From an uncultured Prevotellaceae bacterium (GTDB taxonomy: Bacteria; Bacteroidota; Bacteroidia; Bacteroidales; UBA932), in assembly GCA_947166905.1 (NCBI GenBank), contig CAMVFZ010000006.1:1-64000 (forward strand): 64,000 nucleotides of DNA, given 5' to 3'. Position 1 is the stretch's first letter, and every line of letters starts with the position of its first letter. The notes beneath the pieces are model-generated. The model was not told the DNA's origin. It was given only the letters and a program-made list of their open reading frames with translations, and did no database searches. Of this stretch, positions 59,482 to 64,000 are shown one piece after another. The position numbers were made by a program, and so were the translations under genes.

Positions 59482-60632
59482 TATTGAGAGGCCTCTACTT
59501 TGTAGGGGCCTTCTTTTAGGAACTTGCTGAACTCATCGGTCAGTATGCACTTGGCACTGAACCATGCGTGGCCGAAGACCTGCTCGGCCTCACGGCACTC
59601 CTGAATCTGCTGGCCAAACTCATCAAGGGACTCAAAGCCCTTCTGTCCATAACGGTATGCGCCGATGCCAACATAGATGGGGATATAAAAAGGAATGATT
59701 TCATTCCAATTGGCCAGCACCTGCGCAAAGTCCGCGATTGGATGGCCGTGCTGCCAGTAAATCTGGGGAATCAAATAGTCCACGGTGCTCTCCTCTGCCC
59801 AGGCGCGAGGATCCGCATACAGGCGCAGTGTATTGACAAGGCGGCCGGCAGGCGAGATTCCGAAGCGTTTTTCGCCGTACTCATGAGTGGTCTGATACAG
59901 CTCACGCACGCATGTGTTGATATTCTCAAAACGCCACTGCTCGCGGTCCAGTTCCCCGCCGTCATCGGCATAGGCCTGATACTGCTGTGAATCGTCCCAG
60001 GTATCCGGATTGTCCTGGAAGCCGGCCGGATAAAAATAATCGTCGATATGGATGCCATCAAGGTCGTATTTCTCCAAAAGCTCACAGATGATGGAGGTCA
60101 GGTACTCGCGGGCCGACGGGTTGGCGGGATCAAGGTAATAAGCATCTTTGTAAATCTGCACATAATTAGGATGAGCAAGGACTACATGGCTGCTGTCGCG
60201 CTCCATATCGGATGGCCCGCAGCGCAGAGGATTGATCCACGCATGGATTTCCAGCCCAAGCTCGCGGCAAGTCTTAACGGCAATAGCCAGCGGATCATAG
60301 CCCGGATCCTGACCCTGGGTACCGGTAACAATATGGCACCATGGCAAAATCTCCGACGGATAAAGCGCATCCATATTGGATACAACCTGGAACAGCAACA
60401 CGTTGCAGCCCACGTTCTTGATATCCGTAATCATCTTGACCAGAGCCTCCTGGTCTGCCTTGGGGTCGATAATCTCGTTACCATCGGCATCCTTCTCGTG
60501 TCTGGGCCAGTCTATACCCTTGACCGTTGCCAGCCAGGCGGCGCGAAACTCTCCGTCCGGGGCAACATCCTGGCCTTTGGAAGGAGCGGCCAGCATAAGC
60601 GCGGCCGCGAGGATAATGAAAACTTTTTTCAT
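59481..60632 (-). CDS. GHL10-type glycoside hydrolase (DUF187 family)
   Basis: 383 aa with signal peptide MKKVFIILAAALMLAAPSKG. A TIM-barrel hydrolase: EFRAAWLATVKGIDWPRHEK, GLEIHAWINPLRCG, YDLDGIHIDDYFYP (probable catalytic acids) and YLIPQIYWQHGHP. GHL10 members are linked with peptidoglycan or bacterial wall polymers, which fits its neighbours anmK and GH20. It lies 5 bp after anmK. Confidence 0.88.
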   Translation of the reverse strand: MKKVFIILAAALMLAAPSKGQDVAPDGEFRAAWLATVKGIDWPRHEKDADGNEIIDPKADQEALVKMITDIKNVGCNVLLFQVVSNMDALYPSEILPWCHIVTGTQGQDPGYDPLAIAVKTCRELGLEIHAWINPLRCGPSDMERDSSHVVLAHPNYVQIYKDAYYLDPANPSAREYLTSIICELLEKYDLDGIHIDDYFYPAGFQDNPDTWDDSQQYQAYADDGGELDREQWRFENINTCVRELYQTTHEYGEKRFGISPAGRLVNTLRLYADPRAWAEESTVDYLIPQIYWQHGHPIADFAQVLANWNEIIPFYIPIYVGIGAYRYGQKGFESLDEFGQQIQECREAEQVFGHAWFSAKCILTDEFSKFLKEGPYKVEASQ

Positions 60633-60637
60633 GTTTA

Positions 60638-61696
60638 TCAGATCTTAAAGAGCATACCGCCGATGTTATCCCTTTCCGCACCGGTCACCGATGCCAGGCA
60701 AGAAGGCTCGTCGGCCATGTACAGCACGCCAAGGAACGCAAAAATAAGGGCTTCCTTGAATTCTATGATTGCGCTTTCCGGGATAATGATGCGGCAGCCG
60801 CTAAGGGCCTCCATCCGGCTGATAAGGAACTTGTTGTAAGCTCCGCCACCCGTTACAAGCATGGTCTTTCCGGGCTCCGTCACGCGGGCCAGCTGCCAGG
60901 CGCAGTGCTCGTAATAAGTGCGCAATTTATCCTCCAGAGACAGGCCGCAACCGTCCAGAAGCGGGAAGACATTCTTTTCTACCCACTCGCGGCCAAGGGA
61001 CTTGGGATAGGTCTTGGAGTAATAATCCAGGGCGTCCAGCTTGTCCTTAAGCACCTGGTTTACAACGCCTTTACTTGCAATGATGCCATCGCGGTCAAAC
61101 TCCAGCCCAATCTCACAGCAATACTTGTTAATCACGTAATTCACCGGAGTGATGTCAAACGCAATTCGCTTGTCCTCCTTGCGGAAGGAGATATTGTCAA
61201 AGCCGCCGATATTCAGGCAATAGTCATAATCCCCAAAGAGAAGATCATCGCCGATGGGAACCAGTGGCGCGCCCTGCCCGCCCAGCATTATATCCAGGCG
61301 GCGGAAGTCAGACACTGTAGGAACCTTGGTGGCCGCTGCGATTGCAGCGCCGTCGCCAATCTGGTACATAACCTTTTTGGCAGGCTCGTGGAACACTGTA
61401 CTGCCGTGGCTGGCAATGATATCCGGCTTCACGCCGAACTCGCGCATAAAATCATTTACACGCTCGCCCAGGAAGAAGCCGTACTGGCTGTGGAAGGTCA
61501 CAAATTCCAGGGCCGACATTCCCTGCACCTCACGCCCAAGCTTTCGCTTAAGCTCCTGCGGATAGTCATATCCGCGTGCGCAGTCAATCTTGAATGTCCA
61601 TTTTCCGTCCTTCTTGGCAAAGGTTGCGCAGCACACATCCAGGCCGTCCACAGACGTTCCGGACATAAGGCCGATGCTCTTGTACTCTTTAGTCAT
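60638..61696 (-). CDS. anmK: Anhydro-N-acetylmuramic acid kinase
   Basis: 352 aa. It opens and phosphorylates 1,6-anhydroMurNAc to MurNAc-6-phosphate in wall recycling. Motifs: IGLMSGTSVDGLDVCC, IASHGSTVFHEP, FDNISFRKEDKRIAFDI and VTGGGAYNKFLI. Cytoplasmic. It lies 2 bp after the GH20 gene. Confidence 0.94.
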   Translation of the reverse strand: MTKEYKSIGLMSGTSVDGLDVCCATFAKKDGKWTFKIDCARGYDYPQELKRKLGREVQGMSALEFVTFHSQYGFFLGERVNDFMREFGVKPDIIASHGSTVFHEPAKKVMYQIGDGAAIAAATKVPTVSDFRRLDIMLGGQGAPLVPIGDDLLFGDYDYCLNIGGFDNISFRKEDKRIAFDITPVNYVINKYCCEIGLEFDRDGIIASKGVVNQVLKDKLDALDYYSKTYPKSLGREWVEKNVFPLLDGCGLSLEDKLRTYYEHCAWQLARVTEPGKTMLVTGGGAYNKFLISRMEALSGCRIIIPESAIIEFKEALIFAFLGVLYMADEPSCLASVTGAERDNIGGMLFKI

Positions 61697-61698
61697 TT

Positions 61699-63690
61699 TT
61701 AGCGCTTTTTATAGCGGATTCCAAGCTGATCGTAGTAAGGGAACTCCTTAGCGGCAATTATGCTGTAGAAGCGGTCGAAGTCCTTTTTGAAAGCGTCGTC
61801 ATCCTCCCAGTAAGGACGTGCGTTCCAAGCTCTTTCAAAGGCACCGAGAGCCTTGGGGAAGATAGAATAAGTGAAGGCGCCGAAGTTGCGCAGGTTCTCG
61901 CTCCAGAGCTGCACCTGTACACCCTTGATATTCCAGGGCTTTAAAAGAGGGGTGCGGCCATCGGAAGCGGCAGCCAGATTCTCTACAGGGGTATCTACGC
62001 CTGTCCAACGTACGGATTCATACAGATTGTAAGGCTGCAGGGCAAAGGTCTTGCGCTCGTCAACATAGCCGCCCCAGTGAAGGCCGGTCTCGTCCGGACC
62101 ATCGGAATAAGCCAGGTCGATATAGGTATTCTGAACGTTGGAAAGTATTACCGGCCAGTCTTCGTTGGCCAGGATGTAAGGAAGCTCCATGTCTTTGCCG
62201 CGGGTGCTCCATACGTTGATAAAGAGCAACTGCTTCTTAAGCCTTTCTGCGGTCTCCGGCTTGATGTTCTGGGTAATCTCCTGCCAGCCGGCAAGCATTA
62301 CGTTCCTCTTTTCTGCGATGTCAAGCATGCGGTTGATAAAGAGGTCCTTCATCTCCAGACGGCTACGGCCGGCCCATGCTCCTGCGGGAACCTCGTCTCC
62401 ACCAATGTGGATGGCCTCCAGCGGAACTTCTGCATCGGCATAAAGGGCGATGACATTGTCAAACAGGCACTCCATGAACTTGTAGACGCCCGGAAGCTCT
62501 ACGTCCAGGACGTTGTCGTCAAAGTGCTGGGCCGATGAATATTTGGACGGGTCGCCAGGTGATGACAGGCGGAAAGAGTCGTCACCAGTGCGGCGCTCGT
62601 AAGCCTCCATAGACCTGATGGCAGCCCTTGAATGGCCGGGGGCGTCAAACTCCGGGATAACGGAGATATTCCTTTCCCAGGCGTATTTGATAATCTCTTT
62701 GTATTCTTCCTGTGTGTAGAACAAGCCCTCGTTCAACTTGCCGTTGGTGCTAGGCAAAATGCCTTCCAGTTCCCAAAGGGTATCACCCATCTCGATCGGC
62801 AGTGCGTGACGGGCGCCATAGGAGGTAAGTTCCGGAAGCTCAGGTATTTCAAGGGCCCAACCCTCATCGTCCACAAGATGGAAATGAAGCTTGTTCACCT
62901 TGTATCTGCCAAGGTAGTCTATCAGCTTGAGAACATCGTCTTTTGCGACAAAGCTTCTGGCCACGTCAAGCATAAAGCCGCGATACTGGAAATCTGCCCA
63001 GTCTTCAATTGTAATGGGCGGCAACTGGTTTGGCAAAAGGTTGTATGTAATTGAGGCATTGCGGAAGCCATCACGGTCATAGGCAAAGATTGTGGCTCCG
63101 GATTCATCGATTACTATCTTATACCAACCCTGCTTGCCGGTGGCGGACTGAACGACCTCAATCTTGGCAAGGCTTTCCTCCGGTTTGGTTACGGTTCCAT
63201 CTCCGTAGGTAACTGTTTTCACAGAGGGGATGATGTCGGCAGCAAGGGGCTGGAATGACTTTGCAAACCATTCGGCGCCGGGCTCCGTACCCTTCCTTTC
63301 AATAAAGATGTACTCTACCGGCAGCTCTTTGTCCGGCTTTCCGGAAACCTGCATGTAAAAACCTTCCGGGGCCCATGATTTTCGCGGTAAAGCGTCGGAT
63401 ATATACTTGATACTCAATTCTTTGCCGCTACACTCGGGCACATCAAAATAATAGCTGTTGCCCTTGTAAAAGTTGATGGTAAGAGGGGCATCCTCCGCCA
63501 TAGTGAGCCTCTGGGGAATCCTTGAGAACCACACCCTGCTCCCCGCAGGAACATTTTTAAGAATGAGTTCAAAGCAGGCTTTTCCGCTATCGTCGGCGGC
63601 GCCTTCTTTCCACTGAACCGATGGTTCCTCGCGTGTGCATGCAAGTGTCAGAATCGGCAGTACAAGCAAAGTCAAAAGGTTAATTTTCAT
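61699..63690 (-). CDS. GH20 beta-N-acetylhexosaminidase, lipoprotein
   Basis: 663 aa. The ATG at 63690 gives the lipoprotein signal MKINLLTLLVLPILTLAC. GH20 catalytic motif IHIGGDEVPAGAW (Asp-Glu pair), WADFQYRGFMLDVARSF and VPEFDAPGHSRAAI-type barrel strands (here VIPEFDAPGHS). It removes terminal GlcNAc/GalNAc from glycans, chitin- or peptidoglycan-derived sugars. First gene of the GH20-anmK-GHL10 operon. Confidence 0.94.
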   Translation of the reverse strand: MKINLLTLLVLPILTLACTREEPSVQWKEGAADDSGKACFELILKNVPAGSRVWFSRIPQRLTMAEDAPLTINFYKGNSYYFDVPECSGKELSIKYISDALPRKSWAPEGFYMQVSGKPDKELPVEYIFIERKGTEPGAEWFAKSFQPLAADIIPSVKTVTYGDGTVTKPEESLAKIEVVQSATGKQGWYKIVIDESGATIFAYDRDGFRNASITYNLLPNQLPPITIEDWADFQYRGFMLDVARSFVAKDDVLKLIDYLGRYKVNKLHFHLVDDEGWALEIPELPELTSYGARHALPIEMGDTLWELEGILPSTNGKLNEGLFYTQEEYKEIIKYAWERNISVIPEFDAPGHSRAAIRSMEAYERRTGDDSFRLSSPGDPSKYSSAQHFDDNVLDVELPGVYKFMECLFDNVIALYADAEVPLEAIHIGGDEVPAGAWAGRSRLEMKDLFINRMLDIAEKRNVMLAGWQEITQNIKPETAERLKKQLLFINVWSTRGKDMELPYILANEDWPVILSNVQNTYIDLAYSDGPDETGLHWGGYVDERKTFALQPYNLYESVRWTGVDTPVENLAAASDGRTPLLKPWNIKGVQVQLWSENLRNFGAFTYSIFPKALGAFERAWNARPYWEDDDAFKKDFDRFYSIIAAKEFPYYDQLGIRYKKR

Positions 63691-63729
63691 GATTAAATGA
63701 GTTAAAATGGGACATCTCCCAATTATTTT

Positions 63730-63737
63730 GAAAGTTA
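63730..63737 (-). promoter_or_regulatory. Probable promoter of the GH20-anmK-GHL10 operon
   Basis: TAACTTTC on the minus strand (one change from TAnnTTTG) with TTTGG about 20 bp upstream. Confidence 0.45.
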
Positions 63738-63768
63738 GGCATAATTTGCAACTCCGCCAAACTTTTCT

Positions 63769-63776
63769 TATATTTG
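63769..63776 (+). promoter_or_regulatory. Promoter of gene 63826
   Basis: TATATTTG on the + strand, 50 bp before the ATG at 63826; divergent from the GH20 promoter. Confidence 0.6.
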
Positions 63777-63825
63777 CTCTATCCCCAGCTGACCATAACA
63801 CATTATTAACTAATACTATTGCATT

Positions 63826-64000
63826 ATGAAAAAAATCCTTTGCCTGGTTGCCCTCCTTTGCGGTATGTCTGTAATGGCCTTTGGCCAGGGCACCAAGAAC
63901 ATCAGCGTAGAAGTCGGCGGATCAGCATCCGGTTTTGGTATCCGCTACGACGCACGTATAGACGGCAATGCCGGTCTTGGCTATGCTGCTGTTCTTTCAT
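63826..64000 (+). CDS. Outer-membrane-like protein, 5' part only
   Basis: Open from ATG 63826 to the window edge. Signal peptide MKKILCLVALLCGMSVMAFG followed by NISVEVGGSASGFGIRYDAR. It matches the protein at 55862-56353 in layout and in this motif, so it is a paralogous small beta-barrel-like protein. Truncated by the end of the window. Confidence 0.75.
   Translation, partial: MKKILCLVALLCGMSVMAFGQGTKNISVEVGGSASGFGIRYDARIDGNAGLGYAAVLS

Overview
The window looks like chromosomal DNA of a Bacteroidota bacterium, most likely order Bacteroidales. Many genes are preceded by the Bacteroidetes -7 promoter TAnnTTTG. Surface proteins carry signal peptides and lipoboxes, and GH92, GH20 and GHL10 glycosidases and Bacteroidales-type RHS proteins are present. 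I cannot name a genus.

Layout. 1-3250: accessory genes, including a WYL regulator overlapping an unknown gene and a hypothetical gene split by an in-frame stop. 3265-10201: an RHS polymorphic-toxin island, bounded by 130-bp direct repeats of the 3' end of a U32 peptidase gene. It holds a 5'-truncated RHS gene and three orphan toxin tips, each followed by an exported putative immunity protein. A copy of a small palindromic hairpin lies at the 3' end of every tip/immunity unit. 10093-35242: mostly core genome: U32 peptidase, TPR protein, M16-like pseudo-peptidase, prmC, ddl, PBP1A, topA, an Lrp regulator, ispD, the rod-shape operon mreBCD-mrdA-rodA, glycerate kinase and a GH92 mannosidase. 35355-46485: an accessory islet of small cargo genes (TIGR04076-like protein, histidine phosphatase, Hsp20, EamA transporter, CrcB, ParDE, acetyltransferase, TfoX-N protein, truncated flavoprotein, small membrane proteins, a toxin-antitoxin-like pair). 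Four repeat modules punctuate it; each starts with the last ~14-20 nt of a tRNA-Leu gene (inverted) and ends in tandem GACCAAA motifs. 46485-46786: the intact tRNA-Leu(UAA) itself, interrupted by a 217-nt group I intron at the position used by cyanobacterial and plastid introns. 46886-64000: more core genes: outer-membrane proteins, ComF, a REP-associated transposase with REP-like sequences, nhaA, ahcY, fabG, an M24 peptidase, metX, an ECF sigma/anti-sigma/DUF2807 operon and a GH20-anmK-GHL10 operon for peptidoglycan amino-sugar recovery.

Main point of interest. Two unrelated accessory regions share one architecture: a duplicated 3' end of a host gene (tRNA-Leu or the U32 gene) followed by short tandem repeats resembling integrase arm sites, then cargo, with no integrase in the window. 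At the tRNA locus, several cargo genes also share promoter/leader sequence and a GATAAATC/GATTTATC palindrome, and two genes have this palindrome at both start and stop codon. This suggests non-autonomous gene cassettes accumulated at a tRNA-Leu attachment site and mobilised in trans. That model is inference; the repeats are directly visible.
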